A stretch of 64,000 nucleotides of DNA from Pyropia haitanensis (Eukaryota; Rhodophyta; Bangiophyceae; Bangiales; Bangiaceae), in contig SDUX01000001.1 in assembly GCA_008729055.1 (NCBI GenBank), forward strand, positions 1,116,001-1,180,000. Reading direction: 5' to 3'. Positions 43,163-54,536 of this stretch are shown here, piece after piece. Below the pieces are notes generated by a model. That model searched no databases and was not told where the DNA came from. It saw only the letters and a program-made list of their open reading frames with translations. The translations under genes were made by a program, and so were the position numbers. The first letter of the stretch is position 1; every line of letters begins with the position of its first letter.

Positions 43163-43630
43163 ATGAGCTCCACCACCCCCACGACGGGCGAGAAGCTCGG
43201 GGAGCTGGGCGCCACGGTCAAGCAGGCCGCGATTGACGTTGGCACGAAGATTGCCGAGACGGCCACTGTTGTGAAGGACAACTCGGTCGCCAGCGCGATT
43301 GCCGCCAAGGATGCGGTCGCCGAGACGGCGGCTGCGAAGCAGGAGGAGGCGGCCGCGTCGATGGAGAATGCCAAGGCCACCGCCGCGGACAAGGCCGAGG
43401 AGGCCAAGGCGTCGGCGGTGGAGACGAAGGACGCGGTCGCCGCCAAGGCGACTGAAGCCAAGGACACGGCCGCGGCTAAGGCGACTGAGGCCAAGGACAC
43501 GGCCGCGGCCAAGGCGGAGGATACGAAGGCGGCGGCCGACCAGAAGGCGGACGAGGTGGCCAACGCGGCCGAAGCCAAGAAGAGCGAGACGGCCACGTAC
43601 GTCAAGGAGACGGCTGCCAAGTACGAGTGA
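43163..43630 (+). CDS. LEA-like, Ala/Lys/Glu-rich repeat protein
   Basis: A 155-residue hydrophilic protein. After MSSTTPTTGEKLGELGATVKQ it consists almost entirely of 11-residue amphipathic repeats of the type AAAKATEAKDT (exact copies around 43440-43510). Such 11-mers define group 3 LEA proteins, which fold into helices on drying and protect membranes and enzymes (family knowledge). No Cys or Trp. Codons are strongly G/C-ending and unbroken, so it looks expressed. Without a homology search the LEA label rests on repeat style; an apolipoprotein-like coil is the alternative. Confidence 0.7.
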   Translation: MSSTTPTTGEKLGELGATVKQAAIDVGTKIAETATVVKDNSVASAIAAKDAVAETAAAKQEEAAASMENAKATAADKAEEAKASAVETKDAVAAKATEAKDTAAAKATEAKDTAAAKAEDTKAAADQKADEVANAAEAKKSETATYVKETAAKYE

Positions 43631-44059
43631 ACGACGAGCGTGGGTCCGGCTGTGCGCGCGTAAGACCGCGCCGGATCGTGCTGCCGTTTTTGTGCCACGC
43701 CCCTGGGCCGCGCCGCGGCGCACATGCGTGGGTGAATAGAGCATGTGCGGGTGAATAGAGCAGCTCGCGGTGTGGCCGGCAATGGCGCACGCGCTGGACC
43801 TGCTGGGGGGTGCACATGTACATTTTCTATTTTTGTCTAAAGATGTGAGCGAGCAACAACCCTTTTATGTACTCGACGTTTGCCGCACCGGGGATGCGTG
43901 CAGGCCAGAGTCCACCGCGTGCATGACATGAACTTGATACTCTCACGCTGCTGCTGTTCACAGCCGCTTGGAAACGGCGGCAAGTGTGGGATGAAGTGTG
44001 TACGAGTGTGTCACGTGCGCTCAGTGTGTGTGGGACCTGCGACGTACGCTTCCCGCAGC
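43631..44059. other. Intergenic
   Basis: 430 bp downstream of the LEA-like gene, A+T-richer, no gene recognised. Confidence 0.4.
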
Positions 44060-44396
44060 CACGCCTGCCGCGGCGGCCGGCCGACGTACCCAGGACTCAG
44101 GTGGCCGTGTGGTGGCATCGCGCCCGGCCAAGTTCATGGGCCCTGGTCATGGCAGGCGGCTACAGGAGAGCTAACGTGTCAAGAGGCGAACGTTACAGTG
44201 CATGTGCGCCAGACGACGGCCCATGCGGAGATGGTGTAGTACCCCAGCGGTGTGGAGCACGGACGAGGTGACGGCCGTGTGCAATCAGCCCACTCCGGCC
44301 AGTCGTCGCAGACGTCCTGGACTTTTTCAGGGTGAAAAATGAAGATGGAAGGGAACAGTTTCAAAAGATCAGTCCAAAACTGAGTCTGCCGGAGAC

Positions 44397-44400
44397 AAAA
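44397..44400 (-). terminator. Pol III terminator of tRNA-Ile copy 1
   Basis: TTTT on the minus strand, nine nucleotides past the gene's last base. Confidence 0.65.
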
Positions 44401-44409
44401 GAATTGCAG

Positions 44410-44500
44410 TAACGGAGAAGGGGCTTTCTCGACGATTTCACTCGAACCCTCGACTTTCGCGTTATTAGCACGACACTCTAACCAGCTGAGTTACACCGTC
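44410..44500 (-). tRNA. tRNA-Ile(AAU), copy 1, with T-arm insertion
   Basis: A 91-nt gene. D-arm ACTCAGCTGGTTAGAGT, anticodon arm TCGTG-CTAATAA-CGCGA with anticodon AAT, and variable loop AAGTC fit eukaryotic tRNA-Ile. The T-stem GAGGG pairs with CCCTT (one G-T), but a 17-nt segment (GAAATCGTCGAGAAAGC) separates the T-loop TTCGAGT from the 3' strand. The acceptor GACGGTG/CTCCGTT has one T-T mismatch and one G-T pair, so some decay is possible. There is no anticodon intron. Confidence 0.75.
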
Positions 44501-44625
44501 TTTGCGTGACAGGGGACCGCTGGCGCTGTAGATAAACACACGCATACAGGACGCTGGGTGTGTTTGTCGTCATACGAGACGAGTACCTCCACCGTAATGC
44601 ACCCTGACTCAGGGACGCCCTGCCC

Positions 44626-45984
44626 AGGAGGCTGACTCTCGCGTTCGTTTTTGAACATTGTCACTGGGGATGCACGATCCGTGAATCAATCACCAATGTT
44701 GAGTCCGCGCCCATGCGCGTGGAGGTGAAGGTGGAGCGAGGGAGCCTGGTCCCCTCTCTGGAACGCATTTCTTGCACCCTTTGGATGATAGGCAACATGA
44801 CCAGGGAAAGACACATCCGAGAATTGCACCTTATAGGGTTTCCACGCCGGGCAAGAGCACTGTGAAGGGACGCGGACAGACTCGACCCCGCAGCCACGCG
44901 GTGCCAGGACGAGCCACCGCCTGGCAAGAGAGCGCCGGGGAGGACGAGGGACGAGGGACGAGAAGAGGATAGAAGAGATATAAGAACGGCAGAGGGGAAA
45001 ACCTGGTGGGCTGGGGGAGCTAGGCAACAAGCGAATGACTCCTTTCTCTCAGTCCCTCCGCCCCATGGACGGAGAATCTCCCCGCTCTTTGAGGAGGAGG
45101 GGGATACGAGTATGGGGCGCAGAGGGGAGCCCGCCGGCCGACAGCGGCCGGTGTGAGAATACAAAATGCGCGCCCACCGTTAAGCCAGGTCAAGTGCTCA
45201 TGCAACGACGCACCGCCGCGAGGTTCACGTGACAAAGATAAATATTCACAGCCGGCAAATTCGTTTGCCCTCGCGCCAGCGCTCTCGGCGCTTCCTGAGC
45301 CGCTCCGTCCCACCTTCCCGGCTGAGTGCCCGCGTGGCACTCACCGCGAGCGAGCGCTTGTTCTTGCCTGCCTCCTCTGCGGGGCACGCTGTTTGCCCTC
45401 TCTTGTTCTGGGCGCGAGCACTTTCTCGCGTCCAGCGTTTGGCCGGCTTGTTGTGGCGATCTCTGGACACGCATGCACCCGGCCGAGCCAATACATGAAC
45501 GTATATCTATTTGCACACCCGCGTCAGAAGGCAGAAGCAATTATGTGTACGTGGCGTCCTCGCTCACAGCCTCTGCCCATACTTGCCATGGCCGCAGTGA
45601 CATCCCGTGGCGCCACCCGTCTTTTTGAGACTTCGAGCATCCGCCTTCAATGCCTCCACAACCTGCACTGGCATTCCTTTGTTTTCGTTTTAGCTTTTCC
45701 GTACTCTGTAGCAGGGCGTTGTGTGGCGCCAGAGCGCACTTTTGTACCCATTGAGTGTAGGAAGCGCTGACCGACATCGATAGCTGGACACAGAAGCCAC
45801 TTTGGCGGCCTGTGAGCGAGAGCGGGGACAGGGCGCGCCTGACAACAGAACCATCAGGCCCATTCAATCAATGAGGAAGTCAAGTGCCTCCGCGAAGTTC
45901 CCGGCACTGGCGCCTCGCACGGCTTGCTCGCTCATCCTGAGCCCACCGCATAGGAGGTGAATTGAACGGGAAGAAGCCTGTAAA
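44626..45984. other. Spacer between inverted-repeat arms
   Basis: 1.36 kb of unique-looking DNA. Several medium-length frames exist on both strands, but none has a recognisable domain or consistent codon bias. It may be non-coding. Confidence 0.4.
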
Positions 45985-46109
45985 AGGCAGGGCGTCCCTG
46001 AGTCAGGGTGTATTGCGGAGGGGATACTCGTCTTGTATAACGACAGACACACCCAGCGTCCTGTATGCATGTGTTTATCTTCAGCACCAGCGGTCGCCTG
46101 TCAAGCAAA

Positions 46110-46200
46110 GACGGTGTAACTCAGCTGGTTAGAGTGTCGTGCTAATAACGCGAAAGTCGAGGGTTCGAGTGAAATCGTCGAGAAAGCCCCTTCTCCGTTA
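46110..46200 (+). tRNA. tRNA-Ile(AAU), copy 2, with T-arm insertion
   Basis: Identical to copy 1 over its 91 nt, including the 17-nt insertion after the T-loop, while the flanks have diverged slightly. That the tRNA part is preserved suggests selection, or recent copying. Confidence 0.75.
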
Positions 46201-46209
46201 CTGTCATGC

Positions 46210-46213
46210 TTTT
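46210..46213 (+). terminator. Pol III terminator of tRNA-Ile copy 2
   Basis: TTTT nine nucleotides past the discriminator base; it falls at the same place as in copy 1. Confidence 0.65.
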
Positions 46214-46535
46214 GTCTCCGGCAGACTCAGTTTTGGACTGATCTTTTGAAACTATCCCCGTCCATCTTCATTTTTCACCCTGAAAAAGTCCAGGACGTCT
46301 GCGACGACTGGCCGGAGTGGGCTGATTGCACACGGCCGTCACCTCGTCCGTGCTCCACACCGCTGGGGTACTACACCATCTCCGCATGGGCCGTCGTCTG
46401 GCGCACATGCACTGTAACGTTCGCCTCTTGATACGCTAGCTCTCCTGTAGCCGCCTGCCATGACCAGAGCCCATGAACTTGGCCGGGCGCGGTGCCACCA
46501 CACGGCCAGCTGAGTCCTGGGTATGCCAGCCGGCC

Positions 46536-47424
46536 GCCGCGACGGAAGCACGAGGAAAAAAAACCGTGGCCGCCGCGGAGCTTTGGTCCGCGCCACGCCC
46601 ACCCGTGGGGGGCCCGCTGCGTCTGTCCCGGCCGCGCTGCCCCGCCCGCGGGCGCGGGGCGCGGCAGCACGGGACACGGAGGCCCCCCCTTTTTCCGTCT
46701 GCCGCGACTGGGCACCACCGACGGCGAGACGTCGCCCGCGCCCGGTTCGAGACGAGCGCGCGGGCGGGAGCGGGTCGCCGCGGCGGCGGCGCGGGCGCGC
46801 GCCGCGGCGGCGGCGGCCCCCCCCCCGCCCCGTGTACCGGCGGCGGGTGTACCGCGTCGATCCACACGGTACACACGGCCGGCCGCCGCGCCGCGGCCGG
46901 CCGGGCGCGGCGATTGGCGGGGGGCGGGATCCAGTCCGCCGCCCCACCGGGAACGTTGCCAATTGAAACGGGCGCCGCCGCCGCCGCCGCGCGCGCGCGG
47001 GGGATGGCCGCCGCGGCGGCGGCGGGAGCGGGGGGGGGGGGGCGCCGCCGCCGGTTTGCCGCCAGCGCGGACCCGCCCCCCGCGCCCGCCGCGCGGCGCG
47101 CGGCGCGCCGGCCGGCCGCCGCCGCCGCGGCCGCGGCAACGACGCACGGCGCGGCGCGTCGGCCGCGGCGGCGGCGGCCATCCCGCCCCCCGCCCCCCCG
47201 CCGACCCCCCCTCCCCCCCCCCCCCCCCCCTGCCGCGACGGCCCGAGCTCCCGCCCGTGCCACCCTTTTCCCGCGTCGGCGCTGCCACCCCGCCCCGCCG
47301 CGGCGGGGTTGCGCCGCGCGCCCCCCCCCCCCCCCTCCCCCCCCCCCCCCGCCGCCCCCTCCCCGCCGCCGTCCCGGCGTCGCGGCCACCCCCGCGGCCG
47401 CCATCGTCGGCGGCCGCCGCCGCG
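46536..47424. other. Extremely G+C-rich interval upstream of the giant gene
   Basis: About 890 bp of G/C tracts (C runs near 47212-47230 and 47320-47350). Frames are open on every strand; none is supportable. Confidence 0.4.
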
Positions 47425-47854
47425 ATGGCCCCGCCGCCCGCCACCCGCGGCCGTCGTGACGGCGTCACGGGGGCGGCCGCCGCCACCGCCGGCCGCCTTC
47501 GTGGCGGCGGTCGCAAGGGCGGCGGCGGCGGCGGCGGCGGCGGTGGTGGTGGTGGCGGCGGCGGCGGCGGTGGCGGTGGCGGCGGTGGTGGTGGCGGCGG
47601 TGGGCGTGGGGGGGGTGCTGGTGGGGGTGCTGGTGGGGGTGCTGGGGATGGCCCGGCGACCCCCCCCAGCCGCGGCCCAGGCGGTGTGTCGGCGGAAAGA
47701 GGACGCGACGGTGGCGCCGGCCGTGGCGGGGGGGCGGCGGCCGCCGGCCTGGCCACACCCCCGGGCCAGCGCTTCCCGCCGCTGCCGCTGGCGCCAGCCT
47801 ACCCGCTGCCCGCATCCCCGCCGTCTCCCCCTGGCCGTGCGCGTGCGCCGCCGG

Positions 47855-47894
<40 letters not shown>

Positions 47895-48052
47895 TCGGGC
47901 GGCGGCGACGGCCGTGGCGGCCGCAGACGCGGCTGCCACGGCGGCAACGGCGGCAGCAGAGCGGCGGCCCGCAGGGGGGAGTTTGTCGCGGCCGCGGCCG
48001 CCACGGTCGCCGCGGTCGCCCACCCCTGCGCGGCGTGGCGGCAGCAGCCGCC

Positions 48053-48084
<32 letters not shown>

Positions 48085-48534
48085 GCGGTTTGGCGCCAGG
48101 CGGTCGGGGGCGCGTCGGGGGCGGGGGGGGGGGGCCCACCCCCGCCGCCACACCCCGCCCGCCCGCCGACGCGGCGGCGGCGGCGGCGGCGGCGGGGCAG
48201 ACGGTGGCGGCAGCCACAGCGGCGGCGACGGTGGCGGCGGTGGGGAGAGGGGCGGCGTCGATCGCAGAGGCGGTGGGGGCGGCAACGCCAGCGGCGGCGG
48301 CGACGTTGGCGGGGCGGGGCTGGAAGGGGGGAGGGGGGGGGGGGGACAGCCGGCGGGCGCGGCCCGCCGGCAGCGCATCCGCCCGCCTCCCGACAGCGGC
48401 GTGCCCGCGGAAGCCGGTGGTGGTGGTGGGGGTGGTGGCGGCGGTGGGGGTGTGGCCGTGCCAGGCGCGGCGGCCGCCCGGGTCCGGGCCGGCAGCAGCA
48501 GCGGTGACAGCGACAGCGACAGCGACAGCAGCAG

Positions 48535-48566
<32 letters not shown>

Positions 48567-48576
48567 GCACCAGCAC

Positions 48577-48607
<31 letters not shown>

Positions 48608-50777
48608 GGCGGCGGTAGCAGCGGCAGCCGCAGCGGCAGCAGCAGCAGCGGCAGCGGCACCGCCACTGCCAGTTACAGCGGCTCTGCCAGCAGCAGCGAC
48701 CACACCATTGTCAGCGGGGACAGCGGCAGCGGCCCGCTGAGTGGGAGCGGCAACACCAGCCGCACCACGGCGGACACGTCCAGCCGCAGCCACACGCGGT
48801 CGAGCTCCGGGGACGGCAGCCGGAGCACCGGCCAGTGGAGCAGCAGCTCCCACAGCACCGGCGAAACGCTTGGGGAGGACGACTCGTCCACCGGCAGCAG
48901 CGACCGTCGCAGCGGCAGCAGCAGCAGTGGCAGTGGCAGCGGCAGTGGTAGCGGCAGCGGCAGCGGCAGCAGCAGCAGTGGCGGCGCCGTGGCACAAGCA
49001 GCGGCGCCGACGCAGGCTCCCCCACCCGCCAGGCGTGGCAGCAGCGACAGCAGCAGCGACAGTGGCAACCTCTCGCTGGACGCGGCGCTATCCATGATGG
49101 ATGTGCAGGGCGAGCCAGCCGCACCGTCGGTGTCGCGGACGTCGGCGACGGCGCCTGTGGCGGCGGCCGCCGCGGCGGCGACGCGGGCGGCGCCATCACC
49201 CCCACGAGGCATGGACAGTGGCAGCAGTAGCAGCGGCAGTGACAGCGGTACCACCCCTGACAACGCAGGCCCCCGGCCCGCGTCGTCTATGCCGCCAACA
49301 CCGGCGTCGACGTTGCGGCGACGGCAGGTTGTCTTGGACAGCGACAGCGGCAGCAGTGCCAGCGGTGGCGGCGGCAACGCCGAGGCGGCTGGGCCAACGC
49401 AGGCGGCTGGGCCGACACAGGCACCCGTGCCGGCAGCGGGAGGCAGCCATGACAGCAGCGGCGACAGTGGCAGCGGCAGCAGCCTCTCACTGGACGATGT
49501 GCTTGCCATGGTCGACGCGGACGGCGGTCCGGGCGCACCGCCCGCGTCGCCGCCGTCGGCGACGCGGGCGCCTGTGGTCGCGGGTGAAGCGGCGGCGACA
49601 CAGGCGGTACCGCCTGTGGCGCCACCGGTTGCCAGTGGCAGCAGCAGCAGCAGCGGCAGCAGTGGTGGGACGGGCCGACACGCGGCCGCGCCGACGCAGG
49701 CGCCAGCAGCACCTGGCGCGGCTGCCAGTGGCGACGGCGGTAGCGCGAGTGGCAGCAGTAGCGCCAGCGCCAGCAGTGGCGGGACGATCCCAGAGGCGGC
49801 CGTGCCAACGCAGGCACCGGCACCCCCTGCCGGGGCTGCCAGTGGCGACAGCACCGGCGCCAGCAGCGGCACCAGCGGCAGCGGCAGCAGTGGTGGGACC
49901 GCCCCAGAGGCGGCGGCGCCGACGCAGGCAGCGGCAGCCCCTGCCGGCGCTGCCAGTGACGACAGCAGCGGCAGCAGCGGTGGGACCGCCCCAGAGGCGG
50001 CGGCGCCGACGCAGGCGGCGGCAGCCCCTGCCAGGGCTGCCAGTGGCGACAGCAGCGGCAGCAGCGGTGGGACCGCCCCAGAGGCGGCGGCGCCGACGCA
50101 GGCAGCGGCAGCCCCTGACGGGGCTGCCAGTGACGACAGCACCGGCGCCAGCAGCGGCACCAGCGGCAGCGGCCGCGGCGGCGGCACGGTAGTCCCGCCG
50201 TCGGCCGCAGCGGCAGCCGTCGTTGACCTCGCCTCGCCATCGCACGCGGCCGCGTCGCCGCCGCCGGCCGTCCCCAGCGGCGGCGGCAGCAGCAGCAGCA
50301 GCAGCGATGAGGTGCTGGTGGTGGGCACGACGCGGACGCCCGGCCGGGGCGATGGCGGCGCGGCGGCCGTGCCGCCGCCGCCCGCCGCCGCCGCCACGGC
50401 CACGCGGCCAGCGCCGCCGCCCGCGCCGGGGCGGACTGCGGCGGCGTCGCCGCCGCCCCCGGCGGCCGCCGCGGCGTCGGCCGGCGCCGCGTCGGCGGGC
50501 GGCGCCACGACGAGCAGCCTCCCGCCGCTGACGCAGCTGCCGCGCCACTGGCGTGGCGGCCGCGCGCCGCCCGCCGCGTCGCCACCGCCGCCGCCACTGG
50601 CGTCGCCACCGCCGCCGCCACTGGCGTCGCCACCGCCGCCGCCACTGGCGTCGCCGCCGCCACCGCCGGCGCCGTCCCCGCCGGCAGCCGCCGACTGGAT
50701 GGACGTGGACGCGCCCGCCGCGGGCGGCTCGCCAGCCGCCCACCCCCCACCGCCGGGTCGGCCGGCGGCGGGGACCA

Positions 50778-50819
<42 letters not shown>

Positions 50820-51052
50820 GGCGGGCGGCTGCTGGCGCGGACGCCGACGACGGCTCGGCCGCGGCCATGGACGTGGACGCTGCCGCCGCGCCGGCGGCGG
50901 TGGCGCCCGCGTCGCCAGGCGCGGGCGCCACCCGCCCCGCCGTGCCGGCTGCCGCCGCCGGCGCACCCGCGGGCGGCGCGCCCGGCGCTGCCGCCGCGGC
51001 GGCACCGTCGCCCGCCCGTGGGCGGGGGTCGCCACGCAAGCGGCGCGCCGCC

Positions 51053-51093
<41 letters not shown>

Positions 51094-51170
51094 CACACGT
51101 GGCGGCGACGCCCTCCGCGTCGCGCCGCTAGCCGCGGCACTGGCGGCAGGCGGCGGCACGGCGACTGCCG

Positions 51171-51201
<31 letters not shown>

Positions 51202-52457
51202 CCGCGTCGTCCCCCTTTCCCCCGCGGGACGGGCGCCCGGGACCGTCGCTGCCGTGGCGGGGACGCCGCCGCGGCCCGCTCTGGGTGGCCTGGCGGGGGC
51301 GTCCTCCGTCCGTCCCCCCCCCGCCGGTCTGCCCGCCCCGTTTGCCAGCAGCGTTCCCCGCCCAGACGCCGCCGCCGCCGCCGCCGCCACCGCCGCCGCC
51401 GTCGCCGTCACCGCCACCGCCGCCGCCGCCGCCACCGCTGCCGCCGACGCGGCGCTGGCGGCGGGCGGCACCCCCCCCCCCCCCTCCCCACGCCAACGAC
51501 GCCGCCGCGGCGCTCGCCGCCGCCCGCGCCGCCGCCGTTGCCGAGGCCGCCCGCGCCGCGGCGGCCGCCGCGGACGCGGCGGCGGCGACCCAAGCGGCCG
51601 CCGCGTGGCGCGCCGAGGTCACCGCCCTGCGCGGCGAGGTCGCCGCGCTCCGCGCCGCCGCCGCGCCGGCCGCCGCCGCCGCCGCCGCCGCCGCCGCGGC
51701 GGCCGCCGCCCTCCGCGACGCCCGCGTTGCCGTCACGGACCTGTCCCTCCGCCTGGCGGTGGCGCGGAGCCGCGGCGATACGGCCGCGCTGCGGCTGCGG
51801 CGGCTGGCCGCGGCGGTCGCCGCGGCGGCGGCGCGGGAGCCGGCCGTCGCGGCGGCGCTGGTGGGGTGGGCCGCCGATGAGGGGGGGGGGGGGTGGGGGG
51901 GGGGGGGGGGCGGGGGGGGGGGGCACCGACCCGGTCGCCGCGCTGTACGGGGTGGCGGGGGAGGGTGCCGCCGCCGCCGCCGCCACCACCGCCGCCGCCG
52001 CCACCGCGCCGGTACCGCCGGCGGCCGCCGCGGCGGCGGCGCCCGCCGTGCCGCCGTCCGCGGCGGCGGCGGGTGCCGCCGCCGCGCCGCCGTGCGCGGC
52101 GGCTTTCCCCGCGGCGGTGCCGGCGGCGGCGACGAGGACGGGCGTGCCGATGGGGGCGGCCGCCGCCGCCGCGGCGGCCGCGTCGGACGCGACCACCGCG
52201 CCGCCGGCGTCGCCGTCGCCGTCGCCGTCACCCACGGCGCGGCCGCCGCCGCCGCCACCACCACCACCACCACCGCCACCACTGGCGGCGGCACCCGCCA
52301 CGCCGCCCGCGCCGCCGACGCCGCCGCCACCATCGGCGGCAGCGGCGGTCGCTCCTCCCCCCCGCCCGCCCCCACGCCGCCCCCCGCCGCGGCCGTCGCG
52401 CCGCCGCTGGCGGCAGCGCCCGCCCGCCCCCGTCGCGCGGCGGCGGCGGCACCGTCT

Positions 52458-52495
<38 letters not shown>

Positions 52496-53109
52496 CACGC
52501 CGGCCGACCGGCCGCGGCTGTCCGTCCAGCCGCCGCCGCCGGATACGCCCCCGTCCGCGGCGCCCGCCGCCGCGGGCCCGCCCGTCGGTGGCCCGTCGGT
52601 GTTACCGCGGGTGGGGGCTGGCGGCGGCGGTGGCGGCGGCGGGGACGGTGACGGTGACGGTGACGGTGACATTGACGGTGACGGTGACGGTGACGGTGAC
52701 GGTGACGGTGACGGTGACGGTGACGGTGACATTGACGGTGACGGTGACGGTGACGGTGACGGTGACGGTGACGCAGACGGGGACGGGGACGGGAGCGTCG
52801 GCAGTGGCGGCGGCCACCCGCTGGCCGTCCCGCCGCCCGCCGACGAAGAGGACGACGACGGCCTGGGCGCGGCGCTTGCCGCCCTCGACGCCGAGGACGC
52901 CGCCACGCCCGCGCCGCCGCCGGCGGTGGGCGGCCGCGGCTGGCGCGGCGGGCTGGGCCGGCCGACCGCCGACGTCGCGGCGGCACCGTTTAGCCAGACG
53001 GGCGCGGGGGGGGGGGTGCGCCGCCGTCGTACCGCCGCCGCTGCCGCCGCCGCCGCTGCCGCCGCCGCCACCGGTGGCGGGAGGCGGGGTGTCCCCAACG
53101 GCGGCGGCC

Positions 53110-53156
<47 letters not shown>

Positions 53157-53928
53157 GGCCTGCTGCCCGACACCCAGCGCAGCGCCATGGTGCCGACGCC
53201 GCCCGCGTCGCCGCCGCCCGTTGCGCAGTCGGACGCGTCGGCCGAGCCACCGCTGGTGCCGCCGCCGCGGCCACTGGCGGCAGCGGCCGCGACAATGGCC
53301 GCGGCCGGCGGCCGCGGCGCAGCGCTGCCGGCCCGGCGGCGGCCGGGCGTGGCGCCGCCGCCGCCCGCCGCGGCGGGCGGCGCCGCCGCCGGTGGTGGCG
53401 CCGCCGGCCGCGGCGGCCGGTCGGTGGCGGCCGCGGCCGCCACGCCTGGTGCGGCCGCCGTGGCCGGCCGCCGCGGCGCGGCCGCGCGGCCGCCGCCACC
53501 GCCGCCGCCGCGGACGCCGTCCCCGTCGCGGTCGTCCACGCGGTCGCCGCCGCTGCGGAATTCGCCGCCGACGCTGCTGGTGCCGCCGCCGCCGCTGGCG
53601 GCGGCGGGGGGCGGCTCCCCCGCGGCTGCCCGGGGCGCCGTCGTGGACAGACCCGCGGACGCGGCGGCCGGTGGCCGCGGCCGCCCGCCGTCGGCGGCGG
53701 CGGCGGCGCCAGCGCCGTCGGCCGGGTCGGCTCAGCGGCGGCGGCGGCCAGCGGCGGCGCCGCCGCCGCCGGCCGCCGCGCTGACCGTGACGGCGCTGCC
53801 GCGGCAGCCGCCGGCGACGCCCCGCCGGCCGACGCGCGCGGCGGCGGCGGTGGCACGGGCGGCGCCGCCGCGGGCCGCCGCCGCGGCGCGGCCCGCCGCC
53901 GCGCCGGGTCGCCCCGTGTGGGCCGCGA

Positions 53929-53978
<50 letters not shown>

Positions 53979-54503
53979 CCCGCGCCGGTAGTGCCGGCCG
54001 CCGCTGCAGACGCGGGCGCGTCGCCCGCGGTGGGGCCGCCGCCGCCCGCGTCGCCATCGTCGCGCGCGTCGGCGTCGTCGCCGTCGCCGGCGCCGACGGC
54101 GGGGCGGCCGGCCACCCCCCGCGCCACGATGGTGACGGCGGGCGCGGCGGCGACCCGGCGCCCGCGTGGCGGCGGGGTTGCCGCTGCGGGTGCGGCTGGC
54201 GGCTCGCCCGCGCCCCGCAAGGCGCCGACGGCGGCGGCGGCGGCGGCGGCGCGGCCCCGCCCGGCCGGCGGCGGCGGCGGCGCCGCCGCCGCCGCCGCCG
54301 GCGGGGTGCTCAAGGACCGCACCCGCGCGCTCGGCGCGCGGCTGCGGGCGAAACGCGCGGCGGCCGAGACGCGCGCGGCCGGCGCCGCCGCCGCTGGCGT
54401 TGCCGCCGCGGCGGTGCCGCCGCCACCGCCGGCGCCGCCGCTGGTGCTGTCGCCGGCGGTGGGCACGCCCGCTGGTGGGGGAGCGGCGGCGGCCGCCCCG
54501 GCA

Positions 54504-54536
<33 letters not shown>

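Larger units (their letters stand above)
44060..44625 (-). repeat. Left arm of tRNA-Ile inverted repeat
   Basis: About 565 bp that is nearly identical, in opposite orientation, to 45985-46535. Matching landmarks include GCAGGGCGTCCCTGAGTCAG outside the tRNA and CGCCTGCCATGACCAG on the other side. Limits were placed by eye. It contains the tRNA-Ile gene at 44410-44500. Confidence 0.8.
45985..46535 (+). repeat. Right arm of tRNA-Ile inverted repeat
   Basis: Inverted copy of 44060-44625 with scattered substitutions. It contains the second tRNA-Ile gene (46110-46200). Outside this arm the sequence changes abruptly to very G+C-rich DNA. Confidence 0.8.

Noticed and set aside
44179..46431. A 61-residue frame present in both inverted-repeat arms (44179-44364 minus, 46246-46431 plus)
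   Set aside because: It starts at TTG, not ATG, has no domain, and is conserved simply because the arms are copies.
46746..46760. GGTTCGAGA as a possible tRNA B box
   Set aside because: No other tRNA part could be found around it.
50000..50200. CRISPR-like array suggested by regular repeats
   Set aside because: The 87-bp units are in-frame coding repeats without spacers, in a eukaryotic gene.
48673..51471. 932-residue minus-strand open frame
   Set aside because: It is the antisense of the giant gene's Ser/Ala repeats; composition alone keeps it open.
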